From Lachnospiraceae bacterium (lineage in GTDB: Bacteria; Bacillota; Clostridia; Lachnospirales; Lachnospiraceae): a stretch of DNA of 64,000 nt. Location: NCBI GenBank assembly GCA_017473905.1, contig JAFUJA010000029.1:62001-126000 (forward strand). Direction: 5' to 3'. The notes beneath the pieces are model-generated. The model made no database searches, was not told where the DNA came from, and saw only the letters and a list, made by a program, of their open reading frames with translations. The first letter of the stretch is position 1. Each line of letters begins with the position of its first letter. A program made the translations under genes and the position numbers. This document shows, in pieces, positions 39,923-50,238 of the stretch.

Positions 39923-42900
39923 TTACTGAAATAAATCTTCAAATAAGTCAACGATATTCTTTAAGTTTTTATTTACAATCTTAAAGTTAGCGGTCTTACT
40001 TCCCACATAACCTTCACCGGTAGCGGTAATCACTGCCTTTGCGGTTCCCTTATTTACGTTATTTGCATATGCAATTTCGTAGTTTGCCGCATCAACAACT
40101 ACCCACTGGTTCTTGCCGTTGACTTTTACTTTTACTTCAACCTTTACATTAGGTTCAAGTTCATTGCCTGTGTACTCTACCTTGGAAAGCTTATTGCCAT
40201 CCTTATCAACAAAGGTAATCTTTGCCTTAGAGAGATCCACATCTGTTGCTGCTTTCTTTACTACCTGATATTCTGCAGTAGCATATTCTCCTGCCTTAGG
40301 TGCATAGTTGCCCTTTCCGACAATCTTAACATATACTGTTGCTGCATTTTCATCATCAGCAAGTACAACCTTATTCTTGGAATTCATTTCCTTGGTCATA
40401 TCTGCGTCTGTATAGTAGCTTACTACATAATCGGAGTTCTTTAATGCTACTCCGTTGATAGTAACGATAGGAGCTGATTTATAAACATTTGCTTTGGTAT
40501 AAATCTTATCTGCTGTTACAATCTTTAATCCTTCAACATCATCATTCAAAGGCGCAGGATTGATGGTAAATTCACCCTTCAATGCCTTGCTTCCCTTGTA
40601 GTTTCCGAGGAAGTTGATTGTAAACTTCGCTTTGGATTTTGCACTGCTTACTTTCTTGTTATTTGCGTAAACAATCTTGTAATCCTTACCCTGAACAAGC
40701 TCAACATCACCGTAAGATACAATGATATCTTCATCAATCTTCACACCGGTGCTTACGAATGTATATCCGTCTGCATCAATACTGTCTGCATCAAAGGTAA
40801 TACCTTCTTTTACAGCGATGGATGCGATCTTGTAAGTCTTTGCTACAGTACCGATGTATTCACCGATACCGATAACAGTGAACTTAACGGTTCCTGCATT
40901 CACGGTGCTGTTACCGAATTCGATAATGTAATCCGTACCTTCTGCAAGAACTTTATTCTTATCTGTCTTGTCGGTTACGGTAATGGTAGGTCTCTGAGAC
41001 TCTCCGTTGTAGGTTAACTTTTCTTTGCCTACGGTTACGTTAAATTTCTTTAATTCGCTCTTTTCTACCACGAATACGGAAATTTCACGGGTACCGCAGA
41101 AGTTACCTTTACCGGTTAATCTCATTACACCATCTTCGGTGTATTTCGTTTTAGCATCTGCATTGGTGTAGTCTTTGGAACCAAGCTTCTTGTTGTTGAA
41201 GAAAAGAACAGGAGTAGCCTTGGAATTCTTGGTTACTTTTACAGCACCTGCAATTACTTCATCGTCATTAATGTCTCTGGGCATAATTACGAATGTTGTA
41301 GAGTTGCTTCCGGAAAGATTTCCTTTACCGGTTACTGTAATCTTTGCAGGTTTCTTTTCTGTAGAAGCGTTGATATTGTTGGAATACTTCACAACATAAT
41401 CCACACCTTCAGTTAATTCTTCACCATTATTGGTTACGATAATTGCAGGTTTCAATGCGCTTCCTGTGTAGATGTATTCTTCATCAGGATTTGCAAGTAC
41501 AACCTTAAGACCTTCTTCATTCACGGGTTCATCAGGTTTATCTTCTCCTGATCCACCGTTTAATTCGCTTGCTTTTTCTGCGATTGCACTGAACAGATTC
41601 TGTCCAACGCCTTCCCAGTAGGTTGCTCTGTCCGCATATTCGCTAAGAATATCATAAGCGGTAAGAACACCGTTATTATTAATACTGAATACGGTTCTAC
41701 CGTCTGTGGTTTCTGCAAGAACCTGTGCAGGAGTTTTAACTGCGTAGGAAATATTTAATTCCATGTTCTGTACAGCTGAAGCGATGATAGCTGCTTCAAT
41801 CAAACCACCAAGCTTGTTATTGTGGGTCTTGTCACCGGTATGCATAATCTGCTTACCATAAGTATCTCCACTGCAAGCCTTATAAGCATCTTCATACATA
41901 TCAACGGTAAGTTCAAAACCATCGATTAAAAGAACGCCCTGCTCTTCTGCCAACTGTTTTACCGCTGTTACATATGCGTTGTTTGTTGTGGTTGAATCGT
42001 CGTGGTGTGCTCTAATGGTACCGTCTGCATTGTAGTACATTCTGGAAACGGGAGTAACAAGTACGGGAATTGCACCTGCTTCCTTTGCCACATTGATGTA
42101 CTGAAGGAGATACCACTTGTATGTACCACCACAGTCATAGGTATAGCACTGAGCGCCATAGCCCTTGTTTTCAAGTTCAGCAGGAGTATCAACCTTTACA
42201 CCGGGTGTTGTGGGGTAAATACCGTTTTCATCAGGTGTACCAAGAGGTGCATATCTGTCTGCCTTATTACCTGCGTCATCAGCACAGTCATTATGACCGA
42301 ACTGAATGAACATGTAGTCGCCTTCACCAATCTGTGCTGCAACTTCGTCCAAGGAACCTTCATTAATGAAGTTTCTTGTACTTCTTCCGCCATTTGCATG
42401 GTTTACGATGGTTACGGTTTCCTCATCGAAGAACTTCTGGAAGAATTCACCCCAAGCGCCTTCGTTTCTTGCTGTTCCACCACTGTTAAGTCCTGCTGCG
42501 GAATAATCTTTTACAGTTGAATCACCAATCAGGAATACATTTACACCTTCGCCTAAAACTGCTCCGGGGCCTTCTGCATCCGGATCTTCGTAACCGTCTC
42601 TTACCGCCTCGGATACGGTGTAGCTTCCTGCTTCACCAACTTTTCCTTCAACAGTCATAGGGGTTACAACAACCTTAATCTGAGCTCCGATATCATCGGA
42701 AGTAATCTTATATGTTTTATCCACACATGCGTAAGATGTCTTAACCAGAACATCCTCTTCGCCTGCTTTTACACGATACCACTGAATACGTGATGCATCG
42801 TTTTCATTATTTGCCGTACCGAGGGAATATCCTACGGTAAGGGTATGTCCGGGATAAGGAGTATTCAAATCTCCGTTATCCGTCACAAAAGGTGCTGTTG

Positions 42901-45900
42901 TAAATGCAACATTTTCTGCCTCTGCAACATAGAAACTGGGAACCCATTCATCGAAGAAATAGCTCATTGTCCATGTTGCTGCAATTTCTGCTGTAGCCAC
43001 TTTGCTCTTACGTGAGGAAGTGTCAACTGCATTTCCGTTTAAGTCTGTAGTATTCCACTCATAGAAATTGGCATCTTCGGGCTTACCGGTCATCTCAAAC
43101 CAGCCTGCGGGAGCAATGATATCTGAAGATTCAAGTCTGGTATTTAAGAACATAACCTTTGCATCTGCACCCCAGGGTCTTCCGAAGTAGCCGGGTGTTA
43201 CATCTAATTCGTCATTTGCTGTCACAACACAGTTTCTAAACAGATAGCCATTTACGCTAGAGGGCTTTGCAGCAGTAATATAACCACCCTGACTGCCTTC
43301 ACTATAACCCTTGAAGCTTAATTCACAGGCATCAAAAATTACATTACCGTCACCGTAGATATAGTCTGTCTGTCCTTCGATAAAGCAGTTTTTAAAGTAT
43401 ACATCATATGCCGCATTACCGGTAAACAAAGTATCCTGACTACTTAAAAATGCACAATCCTTGAACTCAACCTTATCAGCTTTCACTACCATTGCAGCTG
43501 CACGCTCGGTAGCAGCCTTAGACTGAACATCAACGCCGTATTTTCTCTGAATATCAATGGATTCTGCGCCGGAAGGTTCTACACCGTCTGCAAGTTCTTC
43601 ATCCGTAATGTAGCGGTTGAAAGAGTTTTCGAAGGTAATACCTTCTGCACGGAATGCGGTTGCGGTAGGTTTGATAAATACAGTACATCCCCAGTCTGCA
43701 GGACCATTCTTTTCGAACTGGTCATATGCATGTTCTGCACTATAATATCCTTTTGCATCAAGGCTGTAATACTGATAGCCAATACCATAGTAACCGGTGA
43801 TAAGTACTTCATCATCCGTATCATTTACAAAACTGATATAAGGAGTGCTTACAACAACCTGCTCTCTGTAAGTGCCGGGCGCAATGTGAATGGTAATACG
43901 CTGCGCTTCACTTGCAGGACTCATTGCCGCTGCTGCCGCTACCGCTTCGCTAACAGTTGCATAATTATGATTCTTGTTTTCGTAGCCTACATAAATATCA
44001 GCTGCCCAATCAATAGCGGGTGCTTTTGCGGTTGATACGAAATACAAATCTTTGCTTGCTGCTGCTCCGTCTACAACAATATGTGTAATCGTGCTGTAAC
44101 CGCTTACCGTAGCTTTTGCCTGATAAGCACCGTCTCTCAACTGAAGTGAGAAACCGTTTTCATTTAATGTTGCTGCATAAGTATATCCGTCATCAACGTT
44201 TTCAAAGCTCAATGCTGTTACGGCTACACCTTCCGCAAGGTTTAAGTAACCACCGCTTACTGCATACATAGCCTTAAGAGCAACCGTAATGTTTTCATTT
44301 AAATCCTCACTATCATTTACGGTAAGACTACTTGTAATTTCGTAATCATTTACACCGGAAAGCACCAACGTATATTCAACATCGGGTTCCAGAATTGCAG
44401 TGAAACCAAGATTTTCATCGATGGTTAAATCCACATCAAGTACATTGCTGTCCTCAGGGGCCTGCAAGGTAATTGCAAGCTTGGATACATCATATCCCTC
44501 TGCAAAACCTGTAATACTTCCTGAATAGGTATAAGTTTCCTTGGGTTCAATTACCAATGCAACACCGGTTTTACCTGTAAGTGCTTCTGCATCAGTTGTA
44601 ACCACTGTTCTGCTGTCTGCGGTAAAACCAAATCCGGTTGCACCAACAAGTACAGCTGTGTAGGAATAGCCGGGAGCCAGAGTTACAGTGAAGTTCTCAC
44701 CATCTAAAACAGCCTCTGTTTCCTGCTTGGTTGTATTGTTTACGAATTTAACGCTGTGTTCTGTTCCTGTGTACTTACCTTCCACATCAAGAGAACTGAT
44801 GGTACCGCTTACTGCCACACCGGGAACGCGTACCACTCTGTGATACATTGCTTTTCCGCTACCACCTTCCCAGAATTTATAGGTACCTGTATACTCTGCG
44901 ACAAATTCAAATTTCTTATATTCTGCTGCTGCACATGATACGGACTCTTTCTGTGCACTTGCAGTTCCGAGACCTTCAAAGGTAAAGGTAGTATCAGAAC
45001 CGCCATGAATACCGGCATAGATAATAACCTTATCTCCTGCCTGTACATTTGCAAGCGTCAGATATCTTGTACCGGAACCGCCTGAACCGTTTGCATAATA
45101 TCCGCCTTCGGATACATATCCGTCACCATATGTAACGGTTGCACCTCCAAAATTGGTTCCGTAACTGTAGTCAGCAAGATTGCTGTTTGTTGAATAGTAT
45201 CTGTCACCGGACTTGTTAACAATGGATAAATCTCCAAAAGCAACCGCTGCTCCGGTAAATGATTTACTTACACCATTCTCTTTCCAAAGAGCAGGTGTAA
45301 TGTTATTGGTATAAGTTTCGGTATCTGCTTCGACCTTTGCACCGATATCCCAAACATCAACCTTTCTGGGACCAACTTCCACAATATATTCAATCATGAC
45401 ATTGTGAATGTACATATTTGATGCAAACGTAAGAACAACGTTACCTGCACTTGCATCCGTCACGGTAAATACAAGCTGGTCGTCCGCTGCTGCTTCCGTA
45501 GCTGTTGCTGAAGTAACGGTTCCGGAAGAACTTGTCATGGTACCTTCTGTACCCGCACCATAGCAACATGATGTAACAATAATATTTGCCGGATGAGACA
45601 AATCAATTGCAATAGTTGCATCGTCAGCCGAGGACTGGAATCCGTGGGGATTATCAATATCCTTGAAGTTAGTAAATGTATAACCGTCAATATTGGTAAG
45701 TGTTGCTTCCGTTTTCGAAAAATCAGCAGTTCCTGCTTCCGCATATGCAAACTTCACAACAGAAATGGAACGAAGATAAGTATTTGCGGTAGCTTCATAA
45801 ATTACCTGATTGTCTGTTCCTTCACAAACAAAGGTTTCGGTGGATGCAATTGCTGCAGTTCCGTCGATGGAATAGTTTGCATCATAAGCAACGATGCTTA

Positions 45901-47878
45901 CTTTACAGGAACCTGCAACAGGAATAACAACCTTTGTTCCGCTGTTAACCTGTACCCATCCGTCAGTTCTTGTACTGTTCCACTTACCGTTTGTTGCGTC
46001 AATCTGAAGACCTGCCACAACACCGCTGGAACCTTCTAATGTCACACCGTTATCACCCATGATGCTTGTATCATTCATGAAATCCCATGTGGTAGGATAA
46101 GCTTCAAAAACAGCTCTTACTTCCACATCAGATGCAGGCATTGTAAAACTATTGTCTTCGATGGTAACTTCACCGCTTACTACCTGCCACTCTTTTAAGT
46201 AATATCCTTCATTGGGTGTTGCCGTCAGAGTAATCTTCTCTCCGGCTGCTGCCGTTGCAGCATTTGCTTTTGCAGTACCATTGCCGTCATTGGATACGGT
46301 TACCGCATATTCTGTCTTTGTATTGTCAGCGATTACTTCACCGTCAACTACAAGCTTGATATTTTTAAAGGTAACATCTGCATTTCTGGAGGCAAACATA
46401 CCGACATACACATAATCCGCATCTACTGATGTAAGTGCAAAATCGTATCCCTGGCTCTGCGCAGGTTCGTTACCAAAAGTACAGGTATATCCGTCACTGT
46501 TGCTTACAATGCTTACATTGTAGCTTGCACCGGCTTCCAGAGTCTCTGTTGTAAGAGATGCCTGACCTCCAATGGTACCGTTTTTACGATAAAAACAGTT
46601 AACCCCGTTACCACGGGTTCCGGCAACCACGTAATCTGATGCCAGTGTTTCGATTTTTTCATCGATATACATATCATCACGCGCCATCAAACCAAAAGCC
46701 ACCTGATTTTCTGCAACGAAGGAATTTACGGTCATCTTTGCAGAAAGGCTGAAGCTGCTTGTTACGGGCACTTTATAAAAGTACATTACAACACCGTCAC
46801 TCGTGCTGTTAATTTTACCTCTGCTGTTAAGAACAGCAACATGCATATTGCCGTTTTCATCTGTTTCAAGAATATGATTTTCAACTGAGGGACTACCACT
46901 GAGGTTACCGAATGCACTTCCTTTGAAAGCAACTGCGGTTTCGCCTTCACCGATTACATAATCCTCATACAATTCACTCTGGGGTAAATTACCGTCATAT
47001 TCAGGTTCCACATAATCAGGATTTACTACAAGGTCATTTGCCTTAGTAGGCTCACCTGCTGTCAAATCAATATGTTCTGCCAGTGAAGAAGTGGTATCCT
47101 TGATTGCATTTGCAAGTAACCATGCCACCTTCTTGGCACCATAAATGTTAAGGTGGGTGTTATCCACGGAACCTTCTGAAGAACGGGTCCATGCATGGAG
47201 ATAAAGTGTTTCTGCATAACCAAGTTCATCATAAAGAGCCTTGGTTAAGGATGTTAAATCCACTACAGGAACATTAACATTCTCATTTGCTCCCAAATCC
47301 TTAATAACCTGAGCATAGTCTCCGCCGTTTGTTTTATGAAGCTGTGAGTCAGACCATGTTCCGTCAGCTGTTCTTCTTACGATAGGAGTACAAAGAATAA
47401 CCTCTGCACCTGCGTTTTTTGCAACTGTAATGTAATTATCGTAAAGACTCTTGGCAAAAGTGCCGTCCTTCGTATAATCACTGTCAGGAGTGGTATATCT
47501 GCCTTCATCTTCGGACTTTTCATCATTGTGTCCGAAACCTACAAGCAATACGTCTCCTTCTTTGATTCCGCTTGTTAAAGTAGAATAGTTGTCCTCCGTA
47601 GTAAAGCTCTTGGAGCTTGTACCGGATAATGCCAGATTCCTAATTGCATAGGTATCATCTACGTAATTGCCAATCTGGGTACCGTAGCCGTATCTCGGAT
47701 AGTAATAATTATCCGTAAACGCACTAACGGTGGAGTCACCAACAATCCACAGAGTATTTTCCTCTGCCGCCTGTACATGTAAGGTACCGAGATTGGGGAT
47801 AATACCACCCAGCACCATTAACGCTGCACAGGAACCTGCAATGACTCTTTTGAATAACTTTTTCATGTTACGTTTCAT
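39923..47878 (-). CDS. Giant secreted multidomain pectin esterase (CE12-CE8-CE12)
   Basis: 2651 residues with a signal peptide ending near VQA. Domain 1 (about 40-265) is an SGNH rhamnogalacturonan acetylesterase type (CE12): IVGDSTVSAF, GHNDEK, DNTHLN. Residues 270-515 form a beta-rich module. A bacterial repeat (FKNIKL... to NEGYYLKEWQV, about 520-590) and two carbohydrate-binding-like modules follow, then three carboxypeptidase-regulatory-like repeats (about 1080-1330). The CE8 pectin methylesterase (about 1340-1640) has LSSQDTLFTG, QTDYIYGDG and YFGRPWGADAK. A second CE12 (about 1780-2050) has LIGDSTVKDY and QFGHNDCADD. The last 520 residues are five or six repeats of the G-x-G-N-Y-x-G type. 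Start at 47878 behind GGGAGG. It presumably removes methyl and acetyl esters from pectin outside the cell. Confidence 0.9.
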   Translation of the reverse strand: MKRNMKKLFKRVIAGSCAALMVLGGIIPNLGTLHVQAAEENTLWIVGDSTVSAFTDNYYYPRYGYGTQIGNYVDDTYAIRNLALSGTSSKSFTTEDNYSTLTSGIKEGDVLLVGFGHNDEKSEDEGRYTTPDSDYTKDGTFAKSLYDNYITVAKNAGAEVILCTPIVRRTADGTWSDSQLHKTNGGDYAQVIKDLGANENVNVPVVDLTSLTKALYDELGYAETLYLHAWTRSSEGSVDNTHLNIYGAKKVAWLLANAIKDTTSSLAEHIDLTAGEPTKANDLVVNPDYVEPEYDGNLPQSELYEDYVIGEGETAVAFKGSAFGNLSGSPSVENHILETDENGNMHVAVLNSRGKINSTSDGVVMYFYKVPVTSSFSLSAKMTVNSFVAENQVAFGLMARDDMYIDEKIETLASDYVVAGTRGNGVNCFYRKNGTIGGQASLTTETLEAGASYNVSIVSNSDGYTCTFGNEPAQSQGYDFALTSVDADYVYVGMFASRNADVTFKNIKLVVDGEVIADNTKTEYAVTVSNDGNGTAKANAATAAAGEKITLTATPNEGYYLKEWQVVSGEVTIEDNSFTMPASDVEVRAVFEAYPTTWDFMNDTSIMGDNGVTLEGSSGVVAGLQIDATNGKWNSTRTDGWVQVNSGTKVVIPVAGSCKVSIVAYDANYSIDGTAAIASTETFVCEGTDNQVIYEATANTYLRSISVVKFAYAEAGTADFSKTEATLTNIDGYTFTNFKDIDNPHGFQSSADDATIAIDLSHPANIIVTSCCYGAGTEGTMTSSSGTVTSATATEAAADDQLVFTVTDASAGNVVLTFASNMYIHNVMIEYIVEVGPRKVDVWDIGAKVEADTETYTNNITPALWKENGVSKSFTGAAVAFGDLSIVNKSGDRYYSTNSNLADYSYGTNFGGATVTYGDGYVSEGGYYANGSGGSGTRYLTLANVQAGDKVIIYAGIHGGSDTTFTFEGLGTASAQKESVSCAAAEYKKFEFVAEYTGTYKFWEGGSGKAMYHRVVRVPGVAVSGTISSLDVEGKYTGTEHSVKFVNNTTKQETEAVLDGENFTVTLAPGYSYTAVLVGATGFGFTADSRTVVTTDAEALTGKTGVALVIEPKETYTYSGSITGFAEGYDVSKLAITLQAPEDSNVLDVDLTIDENLGFTAILEPDVEYTLVLSGVNDYEITSSLTVNDSEDLNENITVALKAMYAVSGGYLNLAEGVAVTALSFENVDDGYTYAATLNENGFSLQLRDGAYQAKATVSGYSTITHIVVDGAAASKDLYFVSTAKAPAIDWAADIYVGYENKNHNYATVSEAVAAAAAMSPASEAQRITIHIAPGTYREQVVVSTPYISFVNDTDDEVLITGYYGIGYQYYSLDAKGYYSAEHAYDQFEKNGPADWGCTVFIKPTATAFRAEGITFENSFNRYITDEELADGVEPSGAESIDIQRKYGVDVQSKAATERAAAMVVKADKVEFKDCAFLSSQDTLFTGNAAYDVYFKNCFIEGQTDYIYGDGNVIFDACELSFKGYSEGSQGGYITAAKPSSVNGYLFRNCVVTANDELDVTPGYFGRPWGADAKVMFLNTRLESSDIIAPAGWFEMTGKPEDANFYEWNTTDLNGNAVDTSSRKSKVATAEIAATWTMSYFFDEWVPSFYVAEAENVAFTTAPFVTDNGDLNTPYPGHTLTVGYSLGTANNENDASRIQWYRVKAGEEDVLVKTSYACVDKTYKITSDDIGAQIKVVVTPMTVEGKVGEAGSYTVSEAVRDGYEDPDAEGPGAVLGEGVNVFLIGDSTVKDYSAAGLNSGGTARNEGAWGEFFQKFFDEETVTIVNHANGGRSTRNFINEGSLDEVAAQIGEGDYMFIQFGHNDCADDAGNKADRYAPLGTPDENGIYPTTPGVKVDTPAELENKGYGAQCYTYDCGGTYKWYLLQYINVAKEAGAIPVLVTPVSRMYYNADGTIRAHHDDSTTTNNAYVTAVKQLAEEQGVLLIDGFELTVDMYEDAYKACSGDTYGKQIMHTGDKTHNNKLGGLIEAAIIASAVQNMELNISYAVKTPAQVLAETTDGRTVFSINNNGVLTAYDILSEYADRATYWEGVGQNLFSAIAEKASELNGGSGEDKPDEPVNEEGLKVVLANPDEEYIYTGSALKPAIIVTNNGEELTEGVDYVVKYSNNINASTEKKPAKITVTGKGNLSGSNSTTFVIMPRDINDDEVIAGAVKVTKNSKATPVLFFNNKKLGSKDYTNADAKTKYTEDGVMRLTGKGNFCGTREISVFVVEKSELKKFNVTVGKEKLTYNGESQRPTITVTDKTDKNKVLAEGTDYIIEFGNSTVNAGTVKFTVIGIGEYIGTVAKTYKIASIAVKEGITFDADSIDADGYTFVSTGVKIDEDIIVSYGDVELVQGKDYKIVYANNKKVSSAKSKAKFTINFLGNYKGSKALKGEFTINPAPLNDDVEGLKIVTADKIYTKANVYKSAPIVTINGVALKNSDYVVSYYTDADMTKEMNSKNKVVLADDENAATVYVKIVGKGNYAPKAGEYATAEYQVVKKAATDVDLSKAKITFVDKDGNKLSKVEYTGNELEPNVKVEVKVKVNGKNQWVVVDAANYEIAYANNVNKGTAKAVITATGEGYVGSKTANFKIVNKNLKNIVDLFEDLFQ

Positions 47879-47986
47879 TGCTAAACCTCCCATAATATTT
47901 AAAACATAACTTTCGCTATTTTTTAGTCTAAACCCTTACATCGTGTCAGGGTCAATAAATCCTTTTCAAAAAAAATCCATAAAAAA

Positions 47987-48023
47987 AGATTGGTTGTTTT
48001 GTATGTTTTCAACAACCAATCTG
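47987..48023 (-). terminator. Terminator of the MerR gene
   Basis: AGATTGGTTGTT ... AACAACCAATCT, then TTTTTTT on the minus strand, 21 bases after the stop. Confidence 0.8.
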
Positions 48024-48043
48024 TAAAAAATATCATTTTTTTG

Positions 48044-48895
48044 TTATAAATCACTTTTTTCACCCTTCGGCTTAATGGCAAGATGCATCAAAATATATTG
48101 CCACTCTTTTCCGTCTTCTTTAGAATATCCCAGCTTTAAGGCGATGGCATCTCCGTTCATCTCAAGGTCATGAAGCGCCATGTATTCCCAAAACGGCGCA
48201 AAAATATCAGAAAACAGCTCTCCCGGTGTTTCATCTGCCACCGTCTGAAAATCCAGCGGAATTCTCATAAAACGTATCAGGCAGGGCTGCTTCTCATAAG
48301 AAAGTACCCGCGGGCTTAACTGCACTCCATACTTCTTCGTACATCGCTGGTTGGCTCCCACGCCTTCGCTAAATACCATCCGACGTGCTTCCAGGTCCTC
48401 TCTGTCAAACAAATACAGATACTCGAATTCCGTACAGGTGGACATGAAATGATGTAACACTTTTGCCTGCTCACCCTTGGTACAGAGTTCCCCTTTGTTA
48501 CGATATATCACATAGTGAAAAGGACTACATGTATATTCCACCACATCCGTCCCGTATTCTTCCACCCTGTCCATCAGCATAATGTCATCTTTCAGCATAT
48601 GACTTAATGCCTGCAAATGGGCAATTTCTTCATCCAGCTCTGCTTTCCGAACCTTAAAACGCTCTTTTATGGTATTCAAATCTTCCTGCATGATAAAAGG
48701 AATTTCCTCATGACTGAAACCTACTTTACGGTACTTGGCAATGTACATGAGTTTCTCCACATCCGTGGGACAAAATTTACGGTAACCGTTCTGCTCATCC
48801 CGGTCAGAGCTTAAATATCCTTTTCCTTCAAAACGTCTGATGGTATTCGTTGAAACATCTAAAATCTTCGACAGATCATTTGTATTATATTCCAT
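48044..48895 (-). CDS. MerR family transcriptional regulator
   Basis: 283 residues. N-terminal MerR winged helix: DLSKILDVSTNTIRRFEGKGYLSSDRDEQNGYRKF (about 6-40, residues cited across), followed by a coiled coil (about 70-110) and a C-terminal effector-binding-like domain. The third helix and wing match MerR regulators, though R-R-F-E replaces the common R-Y-Y-E. Start chosen at 48895 (MEYNTNDL) with GCAGGTG upstream. It lies 150 bases upstream of the giant pectinase gene, on the same strand, and could regulate it; this is inference. Confidence 0.85.
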   Translation of the reverse strand: MEYNTNDLSKILDVSTNTIRRFEGKGYLSSDRDEQNGYRKFCPTDVEKLMYIAKYRKVGFSHEEIPFIMQEDLNTIKERFKVRKAELDEEIAHLQALSHMLKDDIMLMDRVEEYGTDVVEYTCSPFHYVIYRNKGELCTKGEQAKVLHHFMSTCTEFEYLYLFDREDLEARRMVFSEGVGANQRCTKKYGVQLSPRVLSYEKQPCLIRFMRIPLDFQTVADETPGELFSDIFAPFWEYMALHDLEMNGDAIALKLGYSKEDGKEWQYILMHLAIKPKGEKSDL

Positions 48896-49060
48896 AAAAC
48901 ACCTGCTCTTTCGTATCCCCAAACAACATGCCTGCAAAGGCATTTTTACAGCTTTTAGAAGCTTCCTATCCTCCTTTTATTATGCCCTGAAAACCATCCA
49001 AAGTAAAGCATTAATACCCATAAAATTATTTTTAAATACATTAATAATTTCTTAAAAACA

Positions 49061-50071
49061 CTATAAAAGTCCAAGTCCGCGCAGCATGATAATAACCAGG
49101 AAAATAACCACTGCGGAAATTAACGTCGTCCATACCACAAGCTGCCCCGCAAGTGCCCCGTCATTCTCCATTTCTTCTGCCATAATCGCACTGGAAACCG
49201 CAACCGGTGTCACAAACAAAGCTACCAGGGCAGCATAAATGCCCGCATCAAAATGTAACACTCCAAGCTTCTGCAATAAAACCGCACCGCCTACGCCGAT
49301 AAGAGGTGCACATACAAGTCGTCCCAGAACACCGATAATAATCTGTTTCCGCAGGCCCTTGATATGACTGAATTCAAACTGGCCGCCGAGAATCAGAAGT
49401 GCAAGGGGAGTCGAAGCCTTGGCAAGATACTCCAGCACAGTCCATACAAAAGTAAATTTTCCGCCAAGCGCCGTAACACCCTCAGGCAGCAGGGTAAATG
49501 CCGGTCTGATACAAACATACAACACGCCTGCAAACACGCCCCAGAGCAGAGGATTTTTAAAAATATCTTTTACGATTTTTATGATTTTTGATCCCATGGT
49601 GGACTGGTTACCCGTATAAACCGAAAGAGCGATTACCGCCGCAATATTAAAAATGGGAATGGTAAAAGTGGACAATACCGCAGCTGCCGCTACACCCCCG
49701 TCTCCTGCAAGAAGCAATGCCAGAGGCACACCGATTAAAGCAAAATTAGAGCGGAACACGCATTGGTGAATAACGCCTTTTTGCTTTTTGTCCTTCGTAA
49801 AAAAAGTAAGAAGAACACCGATAAAAAACAAAACACCGATGGCGCAGATTACATAGAGCACCAGCTCCGGTTGCAGCACAGAAAAGTCTTCCATATCTGC
49901 CAGATTCACGAACAGAAGAACCGGCAAAAGGACACGGAACACTACTTTATTTCCTGTCTTCAGAAATTCCTTGGTAAGAAGTCCTTTCCGCTTAAGGATA
50001 TATCCCAGACCAATCAGAAAAATAATCGGCATTACTGCATTCAGCGCAAAAATCAACAAATCTAAAATCAT
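49061..50071 (-). CDS. AEC (auxin efflux carrier) family transporter
   Basis: 336 residues, about 10 helices in two halves. The family traits are NAVMPIIFLIGLGYILKRKG at the N-terminus, FRSNFALIGVPLALLLAG in helix 4, and FVTPVAVSSAIMAEEM near the C-terminus. AEC proteins move organic acids such as malate or malonate in bacteria; no substrate can be named. RBS AGGGAG precedes the start. Confidence 0.88.
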   Translation of the reverse strand: MILDLLIFALNAVMPIIFLIGLGYILKRKGLLTKEFLKTGNKVVFRVLLPVLLFVNLADMEDFSVLQPELVLYVICAIGVLFFIGVLLTFFTKDKKQKGVIHQCVFRSNFALIGVPLALLLAGDGGVAAAAVLSTFTIPIFNIAAVIALSVYTGNQSTMGSKIIKIVKDIFKNPLLWGVFAGVLYVCIRPAFTLLPEGVTALGGKFTFVWTVLEYLAKASTPLALLILGGQFEFSHIKGLRKQIIIGVLGRLVCAPLIGVGGAVLLQKLGVLHFDAGIYAALVALFVTPVAVSSAIMAEEMENDGALAGQLVVWTTLISAVVIFLVIIMLRGLGLL

Positions 50072-50238
50072 AATTTCTCCCTATTTTTTCTTTTTATATA
50101 TTCCTGCTTCATGATAACATACCCTTTTATTTGTAACAAGATACAGGCACTTTTTATGGTGAGCAATTTTATGATTTGCCGGCGTATCATTTACTTTTTA
50201 ACTGCATACCCTAAAAATAAATGAGATTGGAGAACAGT

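Noticed and set aside
42002..42520. Frame of 172 codons opposite the giant pectinase gene
   Set aside because: One of many antisense frames over this gene; no start signal or family resemblance.
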